Below, in pieces: positions 5,211 through 11,642 of a DNA stretch of 11,964 nt (its first letter is position 1; the number at the start of each line of letters is the position of its first letter). The position numbers were made by a program, and so were the translations under genes. Where the stretch lies: positions 1 through 11,964 of the forward strand of contig CAXCDZ010000024.1 in assembly GCA_963981525.1 (NCBI GenBank). The letters run 5' to 3'. This DNA is from CAXCDZ01 sp963981525. GTDB taxonomy: Bacteria > Patescibacteriota > Microgenomatia > UBA1400 > UBA12108. A model generated the notes under the pieces. That model ran no database searches. It was not told the DNA's origin and saw only the letters and a list, made by a program, of their open reading frames with translations.

Positions 5211-5420
5211 CTACTTTTTTACTCCATTAAGCTTTCCTTTACTCACTAAGGTTGCCAAAGTACTAAGCAAGCTCAAATCATTAACTACAGGCACACTTGC
5301 CTCAAAAACTCTCTTTTTCTTTCGCTGATTCTTCTTTTTTTCGATAACTTGACCCCAATAATTATTACAATTCTCTCCACCAAGAGAAGACACGCTCCTA
5401 CACCCACATTCTTTACACAT
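5211..5420 (-). CDS. Possible small Cys-rich protein (69 aa), unknown
   Basis: I do not recognise this protein. It would start MCKECGCRSVSSLGGENCNN, giving C-x2-C-x-C plus one further Cys, a possible metal-binding N-terminus. A lysine/arginine patch (EKKKNQRKKKRVFE) and a hydrophobic stretch (VPVVNDLSLLSTLATLV) follow. An in-frame ATG 8 codons upstream (5444) exists, but the ATG at 5420 is preferred because TATAAA lies 7 nt before it, as in neighbouring genes. It occupies all of the space between the convergent YdjM-like gene and tRNA-Leu. Coding status is unproven; the low number of Cys and the lack of homology known to me keep confidence modest. Confidence 0.45.
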   Translation of the reverse strand: MCKECGCRSVSSLGGENCNNYWGQVIEKKKNQRKKKRVFEASVPVVNDLSLLSTLATLVSKGKLNGVKK

Positions 5421-5427
5421 AGTTAAT

Positions 5428-5433
5428 TTTATA
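5428..5433 (-). promoter_or_regulatory. -10-like box of the small Cys-rich ORF
   Basis: TATAAA on the minus strand ends 7 nt before the ATG at 5420. No convincing -35. Divergent from the tRNA-Leu promoter. Confidence 0.35.
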
Positions 5434-5469
5434 TTTAACCACATTCCGCAAGTCTCTGTATTTTTAGGA

Positions 5470-5475
5470 TATAAT
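5470..5475 (+). promoter_or_regulatory. -10 box of tRNA-Leu
   Basis: A perfect TATAAT lies 10 nt before the tRNA 5' end, giving a precursor leader of only a few nucleotides. No clear -35 at 16-18 nt. Confidence 0.6.
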
Positions 5476-5485
5476 CATCGTATTA

Positions 5486-5569
5486 GCCGAGGTGGCGAAA
5501 TGGTATACGCGTGGGTCTCAAAAACCCATGGTCTCAACAACCATGAGGGTTCGATCCCCTCCCTCGGCA
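5486..5569 (+). tRNA. tRNA-Leu (anticodon CAA)
   Basis: The 84-nt cloverleaf is complete. The acceptor arm GCCGAGG (5486-5492) pairs with CCTCGGC (5562-5568), with discriminator A5569. The anticodon stem TGGGT/ACCCA (5512-5516 with 5524-5528) holds loop CTCAAAA with anticodon CAA at 5519-5521. A long class II variable arm has stem TGGT/ACCA (5529-5543). The T arm GAGGG/CCCTC (5545-5549 with 5557-5561) has loop TTCGATC. The CCA end is not encoded (the next bases are CAAG) and must be added by the CCA-adding enzyme. It reads UUG leucine codons, which the G-rich minus-strand genes here use. Confidence 0.97.
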
Positions 5570-5574
5570 CAAGC

Positions 5575-5627
5575 ACTTCGAGTCCTGCAAGGACCCGAGA
5601 AATGCGTCCAGAAACGAAGTATTCTGG
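5575..5627 (+). other. Foldable spacer after tRNA-Leu with two exclusive hairpins
   Basis: ACTTCG (5575-5580) can pair with CGAAGT (5615-5620), enclosing a local hairpin GTCCT/AGGAC (5582-5594). Alternatively CCAGAA (5608-5613) pairs with TTCTGG (5622-5627), which uses the same bases as the first outer helix. No U tract follows, so it is not a standard terminator. It may help end or process the tRNA transcript, or be chance. Confidence 0.35.
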
Positions 5628-5638
5628 GATGCCCATTC

Positions 5639-5702
5639 ACCGACACGCTGATACGCTGATATACCGACTAACTGACACACTGATATGCCGACACGCTGAT
5701 CT
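5639..5702. repeat. Eight degenerate 8-bp tandem units
   Basis: Eight consecutive octamers fit R-C-Y-G-A-Y followed by two variable bases, mostly A then C or T. Examples are ACCGACAC, GCTGATAC, GCTGATAT and GCCGACAC. All eight agree in the six-base core. The array ends exactly at the dnaB stop codon, sharing one base with it. Degenerate rather than identical units suggest an old or selected array rather than recent slippage. Function unknown. Confidence 0.7.
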
Positions 5703-8473
5703 TATCTCCCATGCTCCAATCCATAGAATCGCACCCTATCCCCACGGAATCTCAGATCAATCGTCCTCACCGCACCATTACGATGCTTCGCAATCGAGAG
5801 TTTCATATTCGAGATATCCTCATCATCTTCTCTGTACAGGAACATCACGACATCCGCATCCTGCTCGATCGATCCACTTTCACGTAGATCAGATAACTGA
5901 GGCTGGTTCCCACCCCTATGCTCCACTGCACGCGATAGTTGAGCTAGCGCCAATACTGGCACCTTGAGTTCACGCGCCAGATTCTTGAGTCCCTGCGAGA
6001 TCTCTCCCACCTCCTGTACTCTGTTCTCCTGACTTCTCCCTCTCATCAACTGTAGGTAGTCAACGATAATTAGGCCCAGATTATGTTCACTCTTGAGCCT
6101 CCTTGCCTTTGTTCTCATCTCTAGGATCGAAAGACCTGGAGTATCATCTATAAACATCGGCGCCTCCGCAAGTACTCCCATCGCCTCAGACAGCTTCTCA
6201 AAGTCCGTACTACTGAGCTTTCCAGTCTTGAGTCGCCATGCATCAATATCAGCTTGTCCCACAAGCATACGGTCAACGAGTTCCTCTTTACTCATTTCCA
6301 GAGAAAAGAATCCGATCGGAACCTTCTTAATAACCGAGGCATACTGAGCGATATTGACGGCAAAAGCAGTGTTATGCACCACAATATCGTTGGCCACAAA
6401 GTTATGTAGCTCTGGCACACTCAAGTCATAGACATTCTTCTCTCCTCGCGCCTCAATACTCACAATCGTATCCCAAAAGATATCACTCTCCGCGTACTGC
6501 CTCAACTTGTCAGATTTTAGCGCCTTAGCCATCCCCAACACACTATCTCTCCTCAACTGCCTCTTGCCCACATGAAAATTGTGACTTTCTGGCTTACCCA
6601 TCTTAATCGCAAGCTCTCTCCAGCTCATTACGCCCATCTCACTCTTAATAATTTCCCAGATCTCCATCGGCAATGTATCTTTTGTCCAGTTGCGCACTGC
6701 ACTTTTCTCGCTCACTATTTTTCGAGCCTCTTCAACTTTTTCCTCCTTACCAAAAATCCCAATTTCATCAATAAAACTGAGAATATCACCTGCCCCCATT
6801 ACCTCCACTTCATAAGCAATTTTTATACCTCCACCATATCTAATTTTCTTCTTCCTTAACTTAGCAATGATCCCGAATCGCAGTAACAAATGTTTTACCT
6901 GCTCAGCCAGCTTATATGAGCTAGATGCATAACTCACCAATACTTGCTCACTACTTCTCACCACCATACTTCCGTCGCTTGCATATAGCCTGTTTAAGAA
7001 TAAGGCAACTTGCTCTTTCTTTAGCTCAAATATCTCATCAGGGATAGACTTCTCAAGAGAGCTCTTTCCCATCAGCCCCAACTCACGCAACCACTCTGTC
7101 ACCTGATTTACATGAGGGTCAGTTATGCTCGTATCATCCATCGCTTCACTTACTTGTTCCAACATTACCCCGCTTGGCATTTTGCCACCATTCACCCAGT
7201 GACTAACTGAGGCTACACTTACTCCCATCTGCTCTGCAAACTTAGCCTGAGTAATCTCGATTCTCTCAAGATATCTCTGCAGGTTACTACTAAATATTTC
7301 TCTCATTTCTGATTTCCACTCTTTTGATTTTTTTACCACCAGAGTCTGAGTTCTTTTTCCTGATTTTTCATTCTTTACCTCTACTCCGGGGAAATTAGCA
7401 ATAGCACGGGTAAAATCTTCTCGCACCTTTAGCGAACTATTAGTAAATCTCGCTGTACGGTTAGTCAGGCCTCCGTCACCCAAAAAATATCCGAGTGCAA
7501 TCAACTTATTATCTTCCCACTCTTTGTTTCCCCAGACATCCATCACTCTTGGCACACCAATACGCTCACCAATCTCAAGATCTTTAACCTGCACCCACCC
7601 TTTCATAGTTAGTAATGGATGCACAGAGGTAGCCTCAATCTTATTCCCCAACTTAGTCATCACTTCCCAAACAGGCTTAACTCCGTCATCTAGGTAAACT
7701 TTTGGAGTTCTTCTCTCCATCTTTCCCTCAGCATTCATACTCATTACATCTCCATTTTTTCTTCCCACCATCTCATCGATCCTAGATCTTGCACCGGTCT
7801 CAGGATCCACCATCCACGTGTCACCAGTCACACACTTTCCTGTACCAGGTCTCGCCGCCAAAATTAGCAAGTTAGAGTCCTGCAGTCCAGCCAGAGTCTT
7901 GTCTAGATCAGCAAACCCAGTCTCGACCCCTCGCAGACTCCCCGCATTCTTAGTCAGTTCATCCAATCGGTCAAAACTATCCGACAACACACTCTTAAGA
8001 TGTACAAACCCCTGCTTTACATGCTTCTGAGAGAGATTAAATATCCTCTGCTCTGCCTTATCAAGGACTTGCCCGATCTCCTCTCCCTCATCAAAACTCA
8101 TCTCCACGATCTGACTAGATCCACTAATTAGCTTACGCCTCGTATAATAATCTCTGATAATCTCACCATAATTCTTGATATTGGCAGAGCTGGGCACTCC
8201 CTCTACCAAACTCGAGAGATAACTCACTCCTCCCACATTCTTGAGTTTTTTCTGCTCTTTGAGTTTTTGCGGCAAAGTCACCAGATCAATCGGCTCTCTT
8301 AGCTCAAACAAAGTCAACATCCCATCATAGATATCCCCGTGCTTTTGCGCATAAAAGTGTTCAGGACGCAAAAACTCAGATACCTGGACTATCGCATCCT
8401 TATCCAACAGGATCGATCCCAGAACACTACTCTCAGCGTCATCACTATGTGGAGGGACCTTACTTACTACCAT
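5702..8473 (-). CDS. dnaB: Replicative DNA helicase DnaB, intein-containing precursor
   Basis: DnaB is the hexameric helicase that unwinds DNA at the replication fork. The 923-residue precursor consists of an N-terminal extein (residues 1-213), an intein (214-701) and a C-terminal extein (702-923). The joined exteins give 435 residues, a normal DnaB length. The N-terminal dimerisation domain begins with PPHSDDAESSVLGSILLD. The RecA-like ATPase has Walker A AARPGTGK joined to TAFAVNIAQ after splicing, Walker B LGLIIVDYLQLM, and conserved SRAVEHRGGNQPQLSDLRES and GSIEQDADVVMFLYR. The P-loop is split by the intein, so ATPase activity requires splicing. ATG at 8473 follows TAGAAT by 6 nt. The gene ends at the 8-bp repeat array; the metallo-hydrolase-like gene lies 65 bp upstream on the same strand. 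Confidence 0.97.
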   Translation of the reverse strand: MVVSKVPPHSDDAESSVLGSILLDKDAIVQVSEFLRPEHFYAQKHGDIYDGMLTLFELREPIDLVTLPQKLKEQKKLKNVGGVSYLSSLVEGVPSSANIKNYGEIIRDYYTRRKLISGSSQIVEMSFDEGEEIGQVLDKAEQRIFNLSQKHVKQGFVHLKSVLSDSFDRLDELTKNAGSLRGVETGFADLDKTLAGLQDSNLLILAARPGTGKCVTGDTWMVDPETGARSRIDEMVGRKNGDVMSMNAEGKMERRTPKVYLDDGVKPVWEVMTKLGNKIEATSVHPLLTMKGWVQVKDLEIGERIGVPRVMDVWGNKEWEDNKLIALGYFLGDGGLTNRTARFTNSSLKVREDFTRAIANFPGVEVKNEKSGKRTQTLVVKKSKEWKSEMREIFSSNLQRYLERIEITQAKFAEQMGVSVASVSHWVNGGKMPSGVMLEQVSEAMDDTSITDPHVNQVTEWLRELGLMGKSSLEKSIPDEIFELKKEQVALFLNRLYASDGSMVVRSSEQVLVSYASSSYKLAEQVKHLLLRFGIIAKLRKKKIRYGGGIKIAYEVEVMGAGDILSFIDEIGIFGKEEKVEEARKIVSEKSAVRNWTKDTLPMEIWEIIKSEMGVMSWRELAIKMGKPESHNFHVGKRQLRRDSVLGMAKALKSDKLRQYAESDIFWDTIVSIEARGEKNVYDLSVPELHNFVANDIVVHNTAFAVNIAQYASVIKKVPIGFFSLEMSKEELVDRMLVGQADIDAWRLKTGKLSSTDFEKLSEAMGVLAEAPMFIDDTPGLSILEMRTKARRLKSEHNLGLIIVDYLQLMRGRSQENRVQEVGEISQGLKNLARELKVPVLALAQLSRAVEHRGGNQPQLSDLRESGSIEQDADVVMFLYREDDEDISNMKLSIAKHRNGAVRTIDLRFRGDRVRFYGLEHGR
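6371..7834 (-). mobile_element. DnaB intein with LAGLIDADG homing endonuclease (488 aa)
   Basis: The intein runs from Cys1 (precursor residue 214) to Asn488 (701), between GK and T of the Walker A motif. Splicing blocks are visible: block A CVTGDTWMVDPETG; block B with T69-x-x-H72 (EATSVHPLLT); block F VYDLSVPELHNFV; block G DIVVHN (His487, Asn488), followed by Thr +1. The endonuclease has both LAGLIDADG motifs, LIALGYFLGDGG (Asp120) and ALFLNRLYASDGS (Asp287), with acidic residues intact, so homing activity is plausible. Two HTH-like segments are present (about 186-232 and 391-440). A hand count of one 60-nt line each gives G+C of 21/60 in the intein (6721-6780) and 34/60 in the extein (5941-6000), in line with transfer. 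Boundaries are exact by motif; activity is inferred. Confidence 0.95.
7139..7279 (-). other. XRE/Cro-type helix-turn-helix inside the intein
   Basis: Intein residues 186-232, between the two LAGLIDADG motifs, contain ITQAKFAEQMGVSVASVSHW followed by VNGGKMPSGVMLEQVSEAM. This is the classic Cro/CI-type HTH pattern (T-Q-x-x-F-A-E-x-x-G-V-S-x-x-S-V-S-x-W). It probably contributes to recognition of the homing site, or could regulate expression. The assignment is by pattern only. Confidence 0.7.
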
Positions 8474-8479
8474 GCATAC

Positions 8480-8485
8480 ATTCTA
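8480..8485 (-). promoter_or_regulatory. -10 box of dnaB
   Basis: TAGAAT on the minus strand ends 6 nt before the ATG at 8473; the -35 region (TAGTGG at 17 nt) is weak. No Shine-Dalgarno in front of the start. Confidence 0.5.
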
Positions 8486-8538
8486 TCAATTTTCCTTCTC
8501 TCCCACTATATGTCTATGTAATACGAACTATGTACTAA

Positions 8539-9135
8539 TCACCCAAACAGAACGATCTCACTTAGATCAGCCGGCAAAGTTGCCTTTGCGAGGTTCAGTG
8601 ACTCAACACTCTTAACTCCCTTACCCATCGCCTCCACAAACTTGTCTTTCTTGCTCATATCCCCCATCGGAATAATATATGTTGACTCAATCTTATTTAC
8701 TAACTCCACCACTGACTTGAGCTCCAATATCCCCTCTCCTCCAATCGGAACCATCACAACATCGATGTTATCCAAGAGATCACTCAACGTCTTCCCCGGC
8801 ATTTCTGTCAGGTTACCTAGATGTGCGATCCTCAGATCCTCGACCTGCATCACATACACGATGTTCTTCTCGCCTGATTTGTACCCAAAAATCGAGATGC
8901 TCTCCACCTCATACTCACCTGGCTCATCAATTACAAAGGGTGCTTTCCTTCTCGAGGTCGCACTCACCTTCTCCTCTTCATCATTTGAGCCACCTTGTCT
9001 CGAGGAGATCGTCACTAGGTCAGCACTTACCTTACTCATCGCGCTCCCCGTACTCTTCCCATACGGATCCATCACCACTACACCTGTTTTTGTCTTGATT
9101 CGAAATGCAGATTTGCCCAAGTGCGTTATTTCCAT
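8539..9135 (-). CDS. Metallo-beta-lactamase-fold protein lacking the HxHxDH motif
   Basis: The 198-residue protein has the outline of UlaG-like/COG2220 metal-dependent hydrolases: MEITHLGKSAFRIKTKTGVV, then MDPYG (Asp23), DEPGEYEVESISIFGYKSG, HLGNLTEM (His105), IDVVMVPIGGEG and IIPMGD. Where the metal-binding HxHxDH should be, the sequence is DLVTISSRQGGSNDE, and the last expected His after IIPM is Gly. Zinc or manganese binding is therefore doubtful and the protein may be a non-catalytic relative or use other ligands. The ATG at 9135 is chosen over the upstream ATG at 9207 because family similarity starts there and TATACT lies 7 nt upstream. The 24-residue extension of the longer frame looks unlike protein. 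Divergent from the Ig-like gene at 9207. Confidence 0.82.
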   Translation of the reverse strand: MEITHLGKSAFRIKTKTGVVVMDPYGKSTGSAMSKVSADLVTISSRQGGSNDEEEKVSATSRRKAPFVIDEPGEYEVESISIFGYKSGEKNIVYVMQVEDLRIAHLGNLTEMPGKTLSDLLDNIDVVMVPIGGEGILELKSVVELVNKIESTYIIPMGDMSKKDKFVEAMGKGVKSVESLNLAKATLPADLSEIVLFG

Positions 9136-9142
9136 ATTCGTT

Positions 9143-9148
9143 AGTATA
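9143..9148 (-). promoter_or_regulatory. -10 box of the metallo-hydrolase-like gene
   Basis: TATACT on the minus strand ends 7 nt before the ATG at 9135. No strong -35; the region where it would lie overlaps the -35 of the divergent promoter at 9170. Confidence 0.5.
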
Positions 9149-9169
9149 CAACATATTTTTAAGATGCAG

Positions 9170-9198
9170 TTGACTTCAGAGGACGTACGCCTTAGACT
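9170..9198 (+). promoter_or_regulatory. Promoter of the Ig-like membrane protein gene
   Basis: The -35 TTGACT (9170-9175), 17-nt spacer and TAGACT (9193-9198) fit a sigma70-type promoter. The ATG at 9207 is 8 nt after the -10, so the predicted mRNA has almost no leader. Confidence 0.65.
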
Positions 9199-9206
9199 AG
9201 TCATCA

Positions 9207-9641
9207 ATGAAAGCCCGCAAAGAAATCACTATTGCAATCGTTATAGGACTATTAGTTGGTCTCGTCGTGGTCGGCGGTATTATCCGCGCACGCACCGCAC
9301 TCAGCAATATCACCCCTCCAGAAGTATCATTTAACAAAAAAAAGGCAAAACCCTCTCCCGAGCCTGATACACAAGATCCCTTCCTCACCCACACCACAGA
9401 AGATAACCAGGTCCTGAGTGAGGACTCCCTCACACTCGTTGGCACCACCCTCGCCGACACCTACATCGTTATCCTAGGAGAAAAAAGCGAGTACATCATC
9501 GTTCCTAGTGATACCGGACACTTCTCACAAGATGTCGCCCTAGTGACAGGCGCCAACACCATCACCATCACTAGTTACGAAACTGACGGGAATAGCCAAG
9601 AGCAGACACTCAACATTGTTTATACTACCGCAGAGATTTGA
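9207..9641 (+). CDS. Membrane-anchored protein with one Ig-like domain
   Basis: The 144-residue protein starts MKARKEITIAIVIGLLVGLV, a basic start followed by a single membrane segment (about residues 6-25). After a low-complexity linker rich in Pro/Lys/Glu comes a beta-sandwich-like domain (about 70-141). Its pattern is SLTLVGTTLADTYIVILGEK, then DTGHFSQDVALVTGANTITI and GNSQEQTLNIVYT. This is typical of bacterial Ig-like domains of the glucodextranase-B type, which usually serve in binding or as spacers on the cell surface. No catalytic domain is present. The orientation (N-in, domain outside) follows from the positive start. It is followed 35 nt later by a second exported protein. Confidence 0.78.
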   Translation: MKARKEITIAIVIGLLVGLVVVGGIIRARTALSNITPPEVSFNKKKAKPSPEPDTQDPFLTHTTEDNQVLSEDSLTLVGTTLADTYIVILGEKSEYIIVPSDTGHFSQDVALVTGANTITITSYETDGNSQEQTLNIVYTTAEI

Positions 9642-9666
9642 TCTCTTGCTCAATTTCTGATATACA
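9638..9666 (+). promoter_or_regulatory. Promoter of the secreted two-domain protein gene
   Basis: TTGATC (9638-9643), a 17-nt spacer and TATACA (9661-9666), with TG one base before the -10 (extended -10). The -35 overlaps the stop codon of the upstream gene. The ATG at 9677 is 10 nt downstream, giving a leader of about 3 nt. Confidence 0.55.
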
Positions 9667-9676
9667 TCTTCTGCAT

Positions 9677-10378
9677 ATGAAAATAACTCATCTCACTATC
9701 CTTTTTGCAGCACTTACGTTTACTATAGCCCCACTAGTCATGGCCGATAACCATACAGATTCTGAGGAGGTTCAGGAGAATCTCAGCGAAAGAATCAAAG
9801 AGTACGTGAGTAGCACCGAGATCAATGAGGTCGCAGAACCCAAGCTCTACGGCTGCATCGGCGAAGTCACTGATATTATCCAAAACACCATTATCCTCAA
9901 GGACAAAGAAGGCAAAAAATCTATCCGCATTAACGATGACTCCACCATTCTTCGCTCGCCAGGCTCAAAAGAGATTGATCTCGAGAGCGTTCGCATTACT
10001 GACTCGATTATTGCGATTGGCAACCTCACCACAGAAGACGAGATCACCGGCCGACGCATCATCGTCAGCGTCAATGAGCTCACCCCACCCAAAAAAATCT
10101 CCGGCCTCGCCACAATCACCTCAATTGACAAATACTCCTTCACTCTCCAGGTTGATGATTCCGAGGAGCCGCTCGAGCTCTTTTTTACCAAGTCCACGAT
10201 CTACAAATCTCCCACCGAGATTCTCGAACTAACTGACCTCTCCGTTGGTGACGAGATTCTCTACACCGCAGGGCTTGACTCAGACGAGGACTGGTCCGCC
10301 ACGATTGTGATGCAGATCAAGCCTTCCGAGCTAGACTCTCCTGACTACACAGATCCCACCTCCACAGACTCAGAATAA
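9677..10378 (+). CDS. Secreted protein with two related small beta domains
   Basis: The 233-residue protein has a clear signal peptide, MKITHLTILFAALTFTIAPL ending VMA before Asp24 (A-x-A-like cleavage), and no lipobox cysteine. Two similar modules follow. Module 1 (about 54-128) has the pattern YGCIGEVTDIIQNTIILKDK with later TILRSPGSKEIDLESVRITD. Module 2 (about 135-215) has ISGLATITSIDKYSFTLQVD with later TIYKSPTEILELTDLSVGDE. Both fit a G-x-V/A-x-x-I-x-x-x-T-I/F-x-L core like DUF5666-type OB-fold repeats, though the family name is not certain. The tail is acidic and Asp/Ser/Thr-rich. ATG at 9677 is preferred over a TTG 13 codons upstream because the signal peptide begins there. Probably an exported surface or periplasmic-side binding protein; function unknown. 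Confidence 0.75.
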   Translation: MKITHLTILFAALTFTIAPLVMADNHTDSEEVQENLSERIKEYVSSTEINEVAEPKLYGCIGEVTDIIQNTIILKDKEGKKSIRINDDSTILRSPGSKEIDLESVRITDSIIAIGNLTTEDEITGRRIIVSVNELTPPKKISGLATITSIDKYSFTLQVDDSEEPLELFFTKSTIYKSPTEILELTDLSVGDEILYTAGLDSDEDWSATIVMQIKPSELDSPDYTDPTSTDSE

Positions 10379-10389
10379 CTCTGTATAAT
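10361..10389 (+). promoter_or_regulatory. Promoter of hisS
   Basis: A perfect -10 TATAAT (10384-10389) ends 7 nt before the ATG at 10397. TCCACA (10361-10366) is the -35 candidate at exactly 17 nt. It overlaps the end of the preceding gene. Predicted mRNA is leaderless. Confidence 0.65.
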
Positions 10390-10396
10390 TAACCTC

Positions 10397-11635
10397 ATGA
10401 AGCAAATTTACCAAACCCTCAAAGGTTTCCGCGACTTCTTGCCAGCAGACAAGAGGGCTCGTGACTATGTCGAGAACAAGATCAAGGAGTCCTTTCAGCT
10501 CTTTGGTTTCGAACCCTTAGAGACTCCCACTCTCGAGTACGCAGAGCTACTCACTGGCAAATACGGCGACGAAGCAGACAAACTCCTCTACACCTTCACC
10601 GATCGAGGCGAGCGTAAGGTTGGCCTCAGATACGACCAAACTGTTCCTACAGCTAGAGTTCTTGCTCAGTATCAAGACCAGCTCGGCAAGGGTTTCCGTC
10701 GCTACCAGATCCAACCAGTCTTTCGCGCCGATAAGCCCCAGAAAGGTCGCTACCGCGAGTTCGCCCAGTGTGACGCTGACATCTTTGGCTCCACAGACTC
10801 CATCTCCGACGCCGAGATTCTCGCAGTCTACTACAATATTTACCAGAACCTTGGCCTCACAGATCTTGTCCTACGCGTCAACGACCGCCAGACCCTCTTC
10901 TCCACTCTCGAGTCATTTGCAACCGATGATGTTTCAGTCTCTTCGATTATCCAGTCAATCGACAAACTAGACAAAAAATCAACTGAAGATGTTACTCAAG
11001 AGCTAGTAGCCAAAGGTCTCCAGGAAGACTCAGCTTCTCAGGCTCTCGTTGCAATCAACTCAGCGAATAAATCAGACAACCTCCACTCAATTATCGATAG
11101 CGCAGTCCAACTCGGTGTTCCAGAGAACTCCCTCGAGTTCACCCCCACCCTCGCTCGTGGCCTTGACTACTACACCGGTATGATTTTTGAGGGTATCTTG
11201 CCAGGCCAATCTGGCTCAGTCGGAGGTGGTGGTAGATATGACCAGCTCATCGAGTCTCTCGGTGGCCCGTCCACTCCTGCAGTCGGATTTGGTCTCGGGT
11301 TTGACCGCACGGTACAGGCTGCGCTAGACCAAGGTCTCGTCCCAACAGATGACAACATCACCCGCGCTCTCGTCACCATCTTCTCCCCCGACCTACAGGG
11401 CCAGGCCCTTAAGGTTGCTAGAGACCTACGCTCTGCCGGTATCAACACTGAGGTCTATCCAGACAGTACTGACAAACTAGGCAAACAGCTCAAATACGCC
11501 AACAAAAAGAACATCCCCTTCGTACTAGTCATCGGCGAGGATGAGGTCAGAGATAACACCGTCACACTCAAAAACATGGAGACCACCAAACAGTCCACCC
11601 TCTCCCTTGACCAAGCCATCCAAGAGCTGTCATAG
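10397..11635 (+). CDS. hisS: Histidyl-tRNA synthetase
   Basis: This cytoplasmic class II aminoacyl-tRNA synthetase charges tRNA-His with histidine using ATP. At 412 residues it has the usual length. Visible motifs are the N-terminal GFRDFLP (residues 10-16), motif 2 within RRYQIQPVFRADKPQKGRYR and onward to EFAQCDADIFG (about 101-131), the histidine-binding LARGLDYYTG (252-261), and motif 3 AVGFGLGFDR (295-304). A C-terminal anticodon-binding domain (about 325-412) includes DLRSAGINTEVYPDS and GKQLKYANKKNIPFVLVIGE. All catalytic landmarks are intact. Its own promoter lies immediately upstream and the transporter gene starts 7 nt after its stop, suggesting co-transcription. Confidence 0.98.
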   Translation: MKQIYQTLKGFRDFLPADKRARDYVENKIKESFQLFGFEPLETPTLEYAELLTGKYGDEADKLLYTFTDRGERKVGLRYDQTVPTARVLAQYQDQLGKGFRRYQIQPVFRADKPQKGRYREFAQCDADIFGSTDSISDAEILAVYYNIYQNLGLTDLVLRVNDRQTLFSTLESFATDDVSVSSIIQSIDKLDKKSTEDVTQELVAKGLQEDSASQALVAINSANKSDNLHSIIDSAVQLGVPENSLEFTPTLARGLDYYTGMIFEGILPGQSGSVGGGGRYDQLIESLGGPSTPAVGFGLGFDRTVQAALDQGLVPTDDNITRALVTIFSPDLQGQALKVARDLRSAGINTEVYPDSTDKLGKQLKYANKKNIPFVLVIGEDEVRDNTVTLKNMETTKQSTLSLDQAIQELS

Positions 11636-11642
11636 TAACGTA

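Noticed and set aside
5242..5257. CTCACTAAGGTTGCCA resembles the 5' conserved strand of elements A and B, a possible third copy.
   Set aside because: It has an extra G, no GACG or AGCA hairpins follow, and no TTTAGGGAG partner strand is found downstream; it lies in the small ORF and is probably chance or at most a remnant.
5282..5345. T-rich runs downstream of the YdjM-like gene as an intrinsic terminator.
   Set aside because: No GC-rich hairpin directly precedes the T runs in the transcript orientation; only the weak GGCA/TGCC stem is near.
5500..5967. Plus-strand open frame running from tRNA-Leu through the 8-bp repeats into dnaB.
   Set aside because: It crosses a tRNA, a repeat array and the antisense of DnaB; the repetitive His/Asp/Thr peptide comes from the 8-bp units.
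9136..9207. N-terminal 24-residue extension of the metallo-hydrolase-like frame starting at 9207.
   Set aside because: The extension has no family similarity, overlaps the divergent promoter, and the ATG at 9135 has a well-placed -10 box.
8642..9334. Long plus-strand open frame opposite the metallo-hydrolase-like gene.
   Set aside because: Its translation is low-complexity Ser/Pro/Thr-rich and antisense to a clear protein family; a by-product of the C-rich strand.
9638..9676. Upstream TTG start for the secreted protein.
   Set aside because: It would bury the signal peptide behind 13 polar residues; ATG at 9677 starts a normal signal peptide and follows a -10 box.
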